DNA from: JBGOUV01 sp041477815 | GTDB taxonomy: Bacteria; Acidobacteriota; Terriglobia; Bryobacterales; JACQDG01 | Length of the DNA: 15,304 nt | Direction: 5' to 3' | Assembly (NCBI GenBank): GCA_041477815.1 | Contig: JBGOUV010000144.1 | Coordinates: 1 to 15,304 of the forward strand | Shown here: positions 1 through 6,761 of the stretch, one piece after another | Layout: every line of letters begins with the position of its first letter | Numbering within the stretch: position 1 is the stretch's first letter | The notes under the pieces: model-generated | Database searches by the model: none | Seen by the model: only the letters and a program-made list of their open reading frames with translations | Told to the model about the DNA's origin: nothing | Position numbers and translations under genes: made by a program

Positions 1-1
1 C

Positions 2-790
2 CAGGGCCAGAAATCAGCCCTAGCCACCATCGTTGAAGTACGCGGCTCCATCCCCAGTTTCCAGAGCGCCAAACTGCTGGTCCGCGAGGACGGCTCGCTG
101 GTCGGCACCATCGGCGGCGGCTGCGTGGAAGCCGAGGTGTGGAACGCCGCCCGCGAGGTGATGGAGACCGAGAAGCCCCGCCACCTCAACTTCAACCTAG
201 GTCAGGACGCCGCCTACGACAACGGCTTGATCTGCGGCGGCCAGCTTGACGTTTTCATCGAGCCAGTCCTGCCTATTCCCTCCTCCTACATCTTTGGCGC
301 CGGCCACATCTCGAAAAGTCTCTCCAAGGTCGCCTCCCTGGCCGGCTTCCGCACGGTGGTCATCGACAACCGCGAGCAGTTCGCCAACCGCGACCGCTTC
401 CCCGACGCCGACGAGATTCACGCCGCCGAATACGAGGACCTCTTCCCGAAACTCGAGATCAACGAGTCGTCCTACGTGGTGATCGTCACCCGCGGCCACC
501 GCGACGACATGCGCATCCTGCGCTGGGCCATCGACACGCGCGCCCGCTACATCGGCATGATCGGCTCCAAGCGCAAGACCCTCAACGTGATCAAGGAGCT
601 CGAGAAGGAAGGATTCTCCCGCGACCGCTTCGAGCGAGTCCATTCCCCCATGGGCCTGGAGATCGCCGCCGTCACCCCCGAAGAGATCGCCGTCAGCGTA
701 GTCGCCGAGATGATCTCGATCCGCCGCAACGCCCACCCCGGCTGGAATCCCGTCTCGAAATCGGTATTCGCCCAAGGCGTCCTGAAGTGA
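2..790 (+). CDS. xdhC: XdhC/CoxI family molybdenum-hydroxylase maturation protein (5' end missing)
   Basis: The reading frame is open from base 2, so the gene begins before the window; 262 residues are visible. XdhC proteins bind molybdenum cofactor and help its sulfuration and insertion into xanthine dehydrogenase or CO-dehydrogenase-type enzymes in the cytoplasm. Visible hallmarks, numbered from the first visible residue: the N-terminal XdhC block ending in GGGCVE (Cys at about 41), which in the family binds the cofactor; a Rossmann-like C-terminal domain opening with YIFGAGH (about 96-102); then VTRGHRDD, YIGMIGSKRK and HSPMGLEI. An internal ATG at 125 lies after the conserved GGGC block and is not the start. 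The stop overlaps the start of the next gene as GTGA, which indicates coupled translation. The hydroxylase subunits it serves are probably upstream, outside the window. The family call is firm; the exact client enzyme is unknown. Confidence 0.93.
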   Translation, partial: QGQKSALATIVEVRGSIPSFQSAKLLVREDGSLVGTIGGGCVEAEVWNAAREVMETEKPRHLNFNLGQDAAYDNGLICGGQLDVFIEPVLPIPSSYIFGAGHISKSLSKVASLAGFRTVVIDNREQFANRDRFPDADEIHAAEYEDLFPKLEINESSYVVIVTRGHRDDMRILRWAIDTRARYIGMIGSKRKTLNVIKELEKEGFSRDRFERVHSPMGLEIAAVTPEEIAVSVVAEMISIRRNAHPGWNPVSKSVFAQGVLK

Positions 791-1356
791 GCCCGGCCGG
801 CCTGATCCTGGCCGCCGGCGAATCCTCCCGCATGGGCCGCGACAAGGCCCTCCTCCCGTATGCCGGCACAACCTTCGTCGGCCACCTCGTCCGCCTCTTC
901 CTATCCCAAGTCTCCCCAGTGGTAGTAGTAGTTGGCCACCACGCCGACACTATCCGCGCCGCGATTCCCCCCCTCCCCAGCCTCCAGGTCGTACTGAACC
1001 CCCACTACCAGGCCGGCCAACTCTCCTCCCTACAAACCGGCCTCCGCGGCCTCACTGCCGAGCACGTCCTCCTGACCCTGGTAGACCACCCCGCCGTAGC
1101 CCCCACCACTCTAGAAGCCCTCCTGGCTCACCCCGCCGCCCCTCTGGTAGTCCCCCGCTACCAGAACCGCCGCGGCCATCCCATCCTCCTCTCCCGCCCG
1201 CTCATCGACGAAATCCTCGCCCTTCCCACGGAGGCCACCGCCAAACAGGTGATCCACGGCCACCTCGCCGAAGCCGTCCTCGTCGACCTGGACGACCCCG
1301 GCATCCTCTGCGACGTCGACACTCCCGCCGACTACCGCAGCTTGTTGTATCCTTAA
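787..1356 (+). CDS. mocA: MocA-like molybdenum cofactor nucleotidyltransferase
   Basis: This is a 189-residue MobA/MocA-type NTP transferase. The family transfers CMP or GMP onto molybdopterin cofactor to make the dinucleotide form used by molybdenum hydroxylases. The signature LILAAGESSRMG (residues 6-17) with a following K20 is the nucleotide-binding loop. LVDHP (99-102) is the usual metal-binding LxD region, and RRGHP (128-132) and CDVDTP near the C-terminus are further family blocks. The GTG start overlaps the xdhC stop by 4 bases, and no better start is seen. Pairing with xdhC favours the CMP-forming MocA role (for xanthine-dehydrogenase-type enzymes) over MobA, but specificity for CTP versus GTP is inferred from context only. 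Confidence 0.88.
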   Translation: MSPAGLILAAGESSRMGRDKALLPYAGTTFVGHLVRLFLSQVSPVVVVVGHHADTIRAAIPPLPSLQVVLNPHYQAGQLSSLQTGLRGLTAEHVLLTLVDHPAVAPTTLEALLAHPAAPLVVPRYQNRRGHPILLSRPLIDEILALPTEATAKQVIHGHLAEAVLVDLDDPGILCDVDTPADYRSLLYP

Positions 1357-1362
1357 GCCACC

Positions 1363-2550
1363 ATGACCCCCACGAGACGAAGCCTCCTCCAATGGGCCTC
1401 CATTTGGCCCTTCTCGAAGCTCACCGCCGCCACCCGCCAGCCCGCCGGCCTCTACCAGGAGCTCGGCGTCCGCCCGGTGATCAACTGCAAGGGCGCCTAC
1501 ACCATGATCGGCGCCTCCAAATCCTGGCCCGAGATCCACGCCGCCATGGCCGAAGCCTCCCGCCAGTTCGTCTACCTCGAGGAACTACAGGAGAAGGTGG
1601 GCGAGCGGCTGGCCAAGCTCGTCGGCAGCGAGTCGGCCATGGTCAGCAGCGGCGCGGCCGGCGCCATCACCCTGGGAACCTGCGCCTGCCTGACCGGCGC
1701 CGACGAAGAGAAGGTCCGCCGCCTCCCCGACCTCACCGGTATGAAGAGTGAGGTACTGATCCAGAAGACCCACCGCAACCCTTTCGACCACGCCGTCCGC
1801 AATGCCGGCGTTAAACTAATCGAGTTCGCCAGCAAAGACCAGCTTCTCAACGCCATCACCGGCCGCACCGCCATGCTCTACTTCCTCGGCGGCGGCGGCC
1901 ATGGCGAGGAAGAGGATGTCGTCTCCTTCGAGGACTGCCTCGCCATCTGCAAGCAGCGCGGTGTCCCCGTGATGATGGATTCGGCCAACCTGATTCCGCC
2001 CTGGGAGAATGTCCGCAAGCTGGCCGCCCAGGGGACCGACCTCATCTGCATCAGCGGCGGCAAGCACATGCGCGGACCCCAATGCTCCGGCATCCTGGCC
2101 GGCCGCCGCGACCTGATCCGCGCCGCCCTCCTCAACTCCAGCCCCAACGAGGACGCCTTCGGCCGCCCCATGAAAGTCGGCCGCGAGGAGATCATCGGCG
2201 TCTGGCAAGCCGCCGAGAAATACGCCAAACTCGACTTCGCCCTCCTGGACCGCCAGAGCCTCGAGCAGGCCGAATACCTGGCCCGCGAGTTGAGAAAAAT
2301 TCCCGGCTTGCAAATCTCCTTCGCCCCCTACGAGAAGCACCGCCGCATCCACCGCGTCGTCGTCCAGTGGGACGAGTCGAAGCTGCATCTCACCGCCGCC
2401 GAAGCCGAGCACCAACTGCTGGAAGGCAACCCCCGCATCGCCGTCCTCCGCAACCAGCCCCAGGGCCTCAAGTTTGCTATGTTTCTCTCCGACCCAGGCG
2501 ACGAGCGCATCGCCGCCCGCCGCATGAAGGAGATCTTCCCGCGCGCATGA
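1363..2550 (+). CDS. SelA-like PLP-dependent enzyme with a Tat-like N-terminus
   Basis: This 395-residue protein is of PLP fold type I, in the SelA-like/aminotransferase class V group. The cofactor site is visible: a phosphate-binding loop SSGAAG (95-100), the ring-contacting aspartate in MMDSAN (D206) and the Schiff-base lysine in SGGKHMRGP (K234). It is shorter than true selenocysteine synthase (about 460 residues) and lacks its extra N-terminal domain. It is therefore unlikely to make Sec-tRNA; relatives act on amino sugars or amino acids. The N-terminus (TPTRRSLLQW, then a weakly hydrophobic stretch to about residue 23) resembles a twin-arginine leader, although the hydrophobic part is short. 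The start lies 6 bases after mocA, and the stop overlaps the sulfatase start as ATGA. The substrate is unknown. The family call is firm; export is tentative. Confidence 0.82.
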   Translation: MTPTRRSLLQWASIWPFSKLTAATRQPAGLYQELGVRPVINCKGAYTMIGASKSWPEIHAAMAEASRQFVYLEELQEKVGERLAKLVGSESAMVSSGAAGAITLGTCACLTGADEEKVRRLPDLTGMKSEVLIQKTHRNPFDHAVRNAGVKLIEFASKDQLLNAITGRTAMLYFLGGGGHGEEEDVVSFEDCLAICKQRGVPVMMDSANLIPPWENVRKLAAQGTDLICISGGKHMRGPQCSGILAGRRDLIRAALLNSSPNEDAFGRPMKVGREEIIGVWQAAEKYAKLDFALLDRQSLEQAEYLARELRKIPGLQISFAPYEKHRRIHRVVVQWDESKLHLTAAEAEHQLLEGNPRIAVLRNQPQGLKFAMFLSDPGDERIAARRMKEIFPRA

Positions 2551-4019
2551 AGTCCACCCGCCGCCAGGCTCTCCAAACCGCCGCTCTCCCCCTGCTCGCC
2601 GCCTGCTCCGCGCGTCCCCGCCGCCCCAACATCCTTTTTATCATGACCGACGACCACTCCACGCGGGCGCTCGGCTGCTACGGCAACACCCTCCTCCGCA
2701 CCCCCCACCTCGACCGCCTGGCCGCCGAGGGCGTCCGCTTCACCAACGCCTTCGTGACCAATTCCCTCTGCGCCCCCGCCCGGGCCTCCGTCCTCACCGG
2801 CTGCTACTCCCATATCAACGGCGTCCGCGGCAACTCCGAGCTGGCCGACGCCGTCGAGCACCTCAACCCCACCCTCCCCACCTTCCCCCAGCTTCTCCAG
2901 AAGGCCGGCTACCGCACCGGCATCGCCGGCAAGTGGCACCTCAGCGACAACCCCACGGGCTTTGACTACTGGTGCGTCCTACCCGGCCAGGGTCTCTACT
3001 TCAATCCCGACTTTATCGACAACGGCGCGCGCCGCAAGTTCACCGGCTACGCGACGGACATCACCACCGACCTCGCCCTGGACTTCCTCCGCAAGACCCC
3101 TCGCAACCAACCCTTCTGTCTCCTCTACCAGCACAAGGCCCCTCACCGCCCCTTCCAGCCCGCGCCCCGCCACGCTCATCTGTTCGATAACGTAGAACTT
3201 CCCTACCCCGAGACCTTCGACGACGACTACGCCACCCGCCGCATGGCCCAGGAAGCCGCGGACATGCGCTTCGACATCAGCCTCGCCCCCGATTACAAGG
3301 ACCTCCCCGCCGGCCTCTCCCCCGCCGGCCGCAAGAAGTGGATTTACCAGCGCTTCGTCAAGGACTACTACGGCGCCGTCGCCGGAATCGACGAAAACCT
3401 CGGCCGCGTCCTCGACCACCTCGACAAGAACGACCTCACCCGCGACACCATTGTGATCTACACCACCGACAACGGCTTCTTCCTCGGCGACCACGGCTGG
3501 TACGACAAGCGCTTCATGTACGAGCCCTCCCTGCGCGTGCCCCTGCTGATCCGCTACCCCCGTCTCGCCGCCGCCAGCCGCGTCGAAGACCATATGACCG
3601 TCAACATCGACTACGCCGCGACCCTCCTCGACCTGGCCGGCGTCCCTATTCCCCCCGGAATGCAGGGGCGCACCCTCCGCCCCCTACTCGAAGGCCCTCC
3701 CCCCACCGACTGGCGCCGGTCTATCTATTATACCTACTACGAAAACTCCTGGGCCGAGATGCAGAAGGGCGCCGCCCGGAGCGATCCTTCCTTCCAGTAC
3801 CTGACCCCCCACCGCGTAGTTCCCCACCGCGGCGTCCGCACCGAGCGTCATAAGCTCATCGAGTACTACGGGGAAGGCGACTACTGCGAGCTATTCGACC
3901 TCCAGTCCGATCCCCACGAGCTGCGCAACCTCTACGGCGATCCCGCTCAGGCCCCGCTCGCCGCCCAGCTCCGCCAGGAGCTGGCTCGCCTGCGGGCTCA
4001 GTATCAGGACTCGGCATGA
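2547..4019 (+). CDS. Type I sulfatase, putative lipoprotein
   Basis: This 490-residue member of the alkaline-phosphatase-like sulfatase family hydrolyses sulfate esters, often on polysaccharides. The formylglycine site is CAPAR (C75-R79, matching CxPxR). Metal and catalytic residues seen are D35-D36 (MTDDH), K197 and H200 (HKAPHRPF) and D308-N309 (TTDNGFFLGDHG). The C-terminal block (ELFDLQSDPHELRNLY) is typical of DUF4976-ended sulfatases. The N-terminus has TRR followed by a hydrophobic stretch and a lipobox LAAC (C20), so it is probably a lipid-anchored envelope protein. The open frame extends upstream to 2082, but that part runs inside the preceding gene; the ATG at 2547 overlaps its stop as ATGA and directly precedes the signal peptide. 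No formylglycine-generating enzyme is seen in the window, so maturation must come from elsewhere. The substrate is unknown. Confidence 0.92.
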   Translation: MKSTRRQALQTAALPLLAACSARPRRPNILFIMTDDHSTRALGCYGNTLLRTPHLDRLAAEGVRFTNAFVTNSLCAPARASVLTGCYSHINGVRGNSELADAVEHLNPTLPTFPQLLQKAGYRTGIAGKWHLSDNPTGFDYWCVLPGQGLYFNPDFIDNGARRKFTGYATDITTDLALDFLRKTPRNQPFCLLYQHKAPHRPFQPAPRHAHLFDNVELPYPETFDDDYATRRMAQEAADMRFDISLAPDYKDLPAGLSPAGRKKWIYQRFVKDYYGAVAGIDENLGRVLDHLDKNDLTRDTIVIYTTDNGFFLGDHGWYDKRFMYEPSLRVPLLIRYPRLAAASRVEDHMTVNIDYAATLLDLAGVPIPPGMQGRTLRPLLEGPPPTDWRRSIYYTYYENSWAEMQKGAARSDPSFQYLTPHRVVPHRGVRTERHKLIEYYGEGDYCELFDLQSDPHELRNLYGDPAQAPLAAQLRQELARLRAQYQDSA

Positions 4020-4066
4020 GGGGCCCTTCGTGCGATCCCACCAGCGACTCGCCGGTGAACGCCAGG

Positions 4067-4083
4067 CCCGCTAGCCAGCCGGG
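4067..4083 (+). terminator. Weak GC-rich hairpin after the sulfatase
   Basis: CCCGCT, loop AGCC, then AGCCGGG forms a six-pair stem with one bulged G in the only sizeable gap of this strand (4020-4228). There is no T-tract after it, so intrinsic termination is doubtful. The rest of the gap is pyrimidine-rich and holds no gene I can support. Confidence 0.2.
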
Positions 4084-4187
4084 ACGCGGTCTCTGACTCT
4101 CAACTCCAACCCCAACGTGCCGCCTCCCTTCCCCCCCTCGCGTCCATCACCCTGCTGACAAAACGAACCCGCTTCTCACCCCCCGAG

Positions 4188-4214
4188 CTGACAGACCCTG
4201 GTCGGCGATATACT
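4188..4214 (+). promoter_or_regulatory. Possible promoter for the selenoprotein gene
   Basis: A -35-like CTGACA (4188-4193) and a -10-like TATACT (4209-4214) are separated by 15 bases, shorter than the ideal 17. The expected start of transcription near 4221 would leave a leader of only about 8 bases before the GTG at 4229. The same CTGACA hexamer also occurs at 4154-4159. Confidence 0.35.
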
Positions 4215-4228
4215 TCGAAAGACGTCCC

Positions 4229-5041
4229 GTGAAGCCTTTCGCCAAGCTCTCCCCGCTCGCCGCCGTGGCCGCTTCCCTGGCCTCGCTCACCTGCTGCCTC
4301 CCCTTCGGCTTCCTGGCCGCGCTGGGCTCCGCCGGCGCGGCCCTCTGGCTCACTTCCCTCCGCCCCTGGCTCCTCGGCCTCTCCGCCCTATTACTAATCA
4401 TAGGTTTCTGCCAGCTCTATATAGGCCGCAACGCCTGCACCCGCCGCACCCGCGCCGGCGTCATCCTCTTCTGGACCGCCGTCGTCACCATCCTCTTCCT
4501 TCTTCTGTTCCCCGTGGGTCTCGGCCCCCGCCAAACCCCCGCCGGCCAGCCTCCTCTGGCCACCCTCCGCCCCGCCAACTTCAGCGCCTTCCAGCAAGCC
4601 TTTAACGACGCCCCCAACGCCGTCCGCATCGTCGTTCTCCTCTCCCCGACCTGACTCGCCTGCCTGCGGGGGGCCTCCGCAGTTCAGCAGATCCTGACCC
4701 AAATCCCCGATCCCCGCGTCCGCGTATTGGTCGTCTGGGAGCCCATCCTCCCCACCGACTGGACCCCTCCCTCCACTGCCGCCCTCTCCCGCGTCACCGA
4801 TTGCCGGGCCATACAGTTCTGGGACGAGCCCCACCTCGTAGCCCGATACATCCGCGACCTCCCCAACCAACCCCAACCCGACTGCTGCGACCGGTCCGGC
4901 CTCCTCTGGGACCTGGCCGTCGTCTACCCCCCCGGCTCCCTATGGACCGCCGCCCCTCCCCCCGCCGTCTTCCTCAACGGCGCGGTATTCCAGGTCCAAA
5001 GCGCGCTAGCCCAAGCCATCCAACGATCCCTGGTACCCTGA
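4229..5041 (+). CDS. Candidate selenoprotein: MerT-like membrane domain fused to a thioredoxin-like domain, Sec at in-frame TGA 4652-4654
   Basis: Two open stretches in the same frame are separated by one TGA (codon 142). Read through, they give a 270-residue protein. Residues 1-95 resemble the mercuric transport protein MerT: three hydrophobic segments (about 10-33, 45-65, 77-95) with the CC pair C22-C23 in the first, and further cysteines C61 and C70. Residues about 115-270 look thioredoxin-like: a beta strand RIVVLLSPT, then U142-L-A-C145 at the position of CxxC, a helix, the strand VRVLVVWEPILP, and a late PPAVFLNG that fits the cis-proline loop. C192 and the pair C219-C220 are extra cysteines. 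A conventional caller would give a 141-residue protein truncated just before its redox motif. The start is GTG 4229 with a weak GAAAG upstream. murJ begins 4 bases after the stop. The alternative is a nonsense mutation of a TGC or TGT cysteine codon. Role (inference): thiol/selenol redox linked to metal or mercury handling. Confidence 0.78.
4652..4690 (+). promoter_or_regulatory. Bacterial SECIS-like element at the recoded TGA
   Basis: Directly after TGA 4652-4654, CTGCGG (4664-4669) pairs with CCGCAG (4677-4682), and a G-U pair (4670/4676) closes the five-base loop GGGCC (4671-4675). Sixteen bases separate the TGA from the loop, and the first two loop bases are G. This fits the known bacterial SECIS pattern: a loop about 16-37 bases downstream with a G in its first two positions. 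CTGC 4660-4663 and GCAG 4687-4690 can add a lower stem across a 3' bulge. Such a hairpin would recruit SelB with Sec-tRNA. GC-rich coding DNA makes hairpins common, so the evidence lies in its combination with the UxxC position. Confidence 0.68.
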
Positions 5042-5045
5042 ATCT

Positions 5046-6689
5046 TTGACGCCTCCCCTTCAACACCCGGCGAGCCGCCAGGCTCGCCTCGTCCGCTCCG
5101 CCGGCATCGTCTCCATCGCCGTGGCCCTCAGCCGCGTCACCGGCCTGGTCCGCGACATGGTGTTCGCCCGCTTCTTCGGCGCCGGCATGGTCTATGACGC
5201 CTTCCTCGCCGCCTTCCGCATCCCCAACCTCCTCCGGGACCTCCTCGCCGAAGGCGCGCTCTCCTCCGCCTTCGTCACTACCTTCTCCCAGTACATCGCG
5301 ACCAAGGGCGACCGCGCGGCCTTTCGCCTCTCCAACCTGGTCACCACCCTCCTCGCCCCCGCCGTGGCCCTGCTCTGCCTGCTTGGCGTGGTGTTGGCTC
5401 CCGCGCTCGTGGACCTCCTGTTTCCCGGTTTCGCCGCGGTCCCCGGCAAGCGCGAACTCACCATTCTCCTCACGCGCATCATGATGCCGTTCTTGTTCTT
5501 CATCGCCCTGGCCGCCAAGTCCATGGGCGTGCTCCACGCCAAGGGCGTCTTCGGCATCCCCAACCTGGCCTCGGCGTTCTTCAACCTCGGTTCCATCCTC
5601 ACCGGCCTTCTCCTCGGCTTCGTCGTCGGTCCCTCCCTCGGCTTCGACCCCATCGTCGGCATGGCCGGCGGCACCCTCATCGGCGGGGCCCTCCAGTACC
5701 TGGTCCAGTGGCCCAGCCTCCGCCGTGTAGGTCTGCGTTACCATCCCGAAATCAGCTTCTCCGATCCCGGTGTCCGCCAGATCCTCCGGCTCATGGGACC
5801 CGCCGTGGTCGGCACCGCCGCCGTCCAGATCAACGTCGTGGTCAACTCCAAGTTCGCATCTGAGATCCTCGACGCCAGCGGCCAGGTCGCCAACGGCCCC
5901 GTTTCCTGGCTCGGCTTCGCCTTCCGGCTCATGCAACTCCCCATCGGCCTGTTCGGCGTCGCTCTCGCCTCCGCCACCTCCCCGGCCATCTCCGCTTCGG
6001 CCGCGACCCACGACATACCCGAGTTCCGCTCCACCCTGTCTTCTTCCCTGGGCCTGGTCTTCCTGCTCTGCTTCCCCTCCGCCGTCGGCCTCATCCTTCT
6101 GGCCGAGCCCATTGTCGGCGTCCTGTTCGAGCGCGGCCACTTCACCGCCTCCGACACCCATCAGACAGCCCTAGCCCTGGCCGGTTATGCCGTCGGACTC
6201 ACCGGCTACGCCGCCATCAAGGTCCTCACCCCCGCCTTCTACGCCCTTAACGATGTCCGTATACCCGCCGCCACCAGCATCGCCTCCATCGCCGTCAACT
6301 ACCTCCTCAACTGGACCTTCCTCCGCGTCTTCAACCTGGGTCACGCCGGCCTGGCCTTTTCCACTTCCCTGGTCGCCAGCATCAACTTCCTCGTTCTAAT
6401 ACTCTTCCTCCGCCGCAAGATCCGGCGTCTGGAAGGCCGCCGCCTGCTGCGCAGCTTCTTCCGCGTTTTGGCCGCCTCGCTGGCCATGGGCGCGGCCTGT
6501 TTCACCTCCTCTTATCTGCTCCGTCACTCTTGGGGCCTCTCCTCCCTGGCCCGCCTCGCCGACCTCGCCGTTTCCATCCCCCTCGGCCTCGCCGTACTCT
6601 ACTTCGCCTGCACCGCCCTTCGCGTCGAAGAACTGGACCTCGCCACCGGCGCCATCCTGGGCCGTGCCCGCTCGTTTCTCAACCACTAG
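5046..6689 (+). CDS. murJ: MurJ/MviN lipid II flippase
   Basis: This 547-residue polytopic membrane protein of the MOP superfamily flips lipid II across the cytoplasmic membrane for peptidoglycan synthesis. The N-terminal block is diagnostic: SRVTGLVRD, then FFGAG, DAFLAAFRIPNLLRDLLAEGA (written here as a run of short conserved pieces), with LSSAF after it. Hydrophobic helices continue to the end, consistent with about 14 segments. Family members are usually 500-550 residues. The TTG start at 5046 is chosen because the frame has no better start before the conserved SAGIVSIAVALSR segment, and it lies 4 bases after the preceding stop. This suggests translation coupled to the selenoprotein gene. 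An 8-bp hairpin (5069-5088) sits within the first codons. The function call is firm; the exact start is not. Confidence 0.93.
   Translation: MTPPLQHPASRQARLVRSAGIVSIAVALSRVTGLVRDMVFARFFGAGMVYDAFLAAFRIPNLLRDLLAEGALSSAFVTTFSQYIATKGDRAAFRLSNLVTTLLAPAVALLCLLGVVLAPALVDLLFPGFAAVPGKRELTILLTRIMMPFLFFIALAAKSMGVLHAKGVFGIPNLASAFFNLGSILTGLLLGFVVGPSLGFDPIVGMAGGTLIGGALQYLVQWPSLRRVGLRYHPEISFSDPGVRQILRLMGPAVVGTAAVQINVVVNSKFASEILDASGQVANGPVSWLGFAFRLMQLPIGLFGVALASATSPAISASAATHDIPEFRSTLSSSLGLVFLLCFPSAVGLILLAEPIVGVLFERGHFTASDTHQTALALAGYAVGLTGYAAIKVLTPAFYALNDVRIPAATSIASIAVNYLLNWTFLRVFNLGHAGLAFSTSLVASINFLVLILFLRRKIRRLEGRRLLRSFFRVLAASLAMGAACFTSSYLLRHSWGLSSLARLADLAVSIPLGLAVLYFACTALRVEELDLATGAILGRARSFLNH
5069..5088 (+). 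repeat. Perfect GC-rich inverted repeat inside the first codons of murJ
   Basis: GGCGAGCC, loop GCCA, GGCTCGCC: an 8-bp perfect stem with a four-base loop, starting 23 bases into murJ. No T-tract follows. It could slow ribosomes or limit murJ expression after the upstream gene, or simply be a chance dyad in GC-rich coding DNA. Confidence 0.4.
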
Positions 6690-6743
6690 CTAATACCATC
6701 TCCCTCGCCCAGTCACCCCCTCGCCCCCTCCCTTCCCCGCCCG

Positions 6744-6752
6744 TGCTATCAT
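6744..6752 (+). promoter_or_regulatory. Extended -10 promoter of the zinc-ribbon gene
   Basis: TGCTATCAT fits an extended -10 (TG, one base, then TATCAT 6747-6752). No good -35 is seen in the C-rich DNA before it. Only 9 bases separate it from ATG 6762, so the transcript would be nearly leaderless. Confidence 0.45.
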
Positions 6753-6761
6753 AGTTCCCGA

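Noticed and set aside
2082..2546. Upstream extension of the sulfatase frame
   Set aside because: It is an arginine/proline-rich shadow of the PLP enzyme gene; the signal peptide and the ATGA overlap place the start at 2547.
1363..2550. True selenocysteine synthase (selA) supplying the selenoprotein
   Set aside because: It is too short, lacks the SelA N-terminal domain, has a Tat-like leader and no selB, selC or selD beside it. It is only a fold relative.
4727..5041. Separate gene of 104 codons starting with TTG at 4727
   Set aside because: It is in the same frame as the upstream MerT-like part with only one TGA between, and a start here would cut off the UxxC motif and its helix; one recoded gene explains both halves better.
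4974..6161. 395-codon minus-strand frame opposite murJ
   Set aside because: It is a low-complexity G/E/D/A-rich antisense shadow of a clear murJ.
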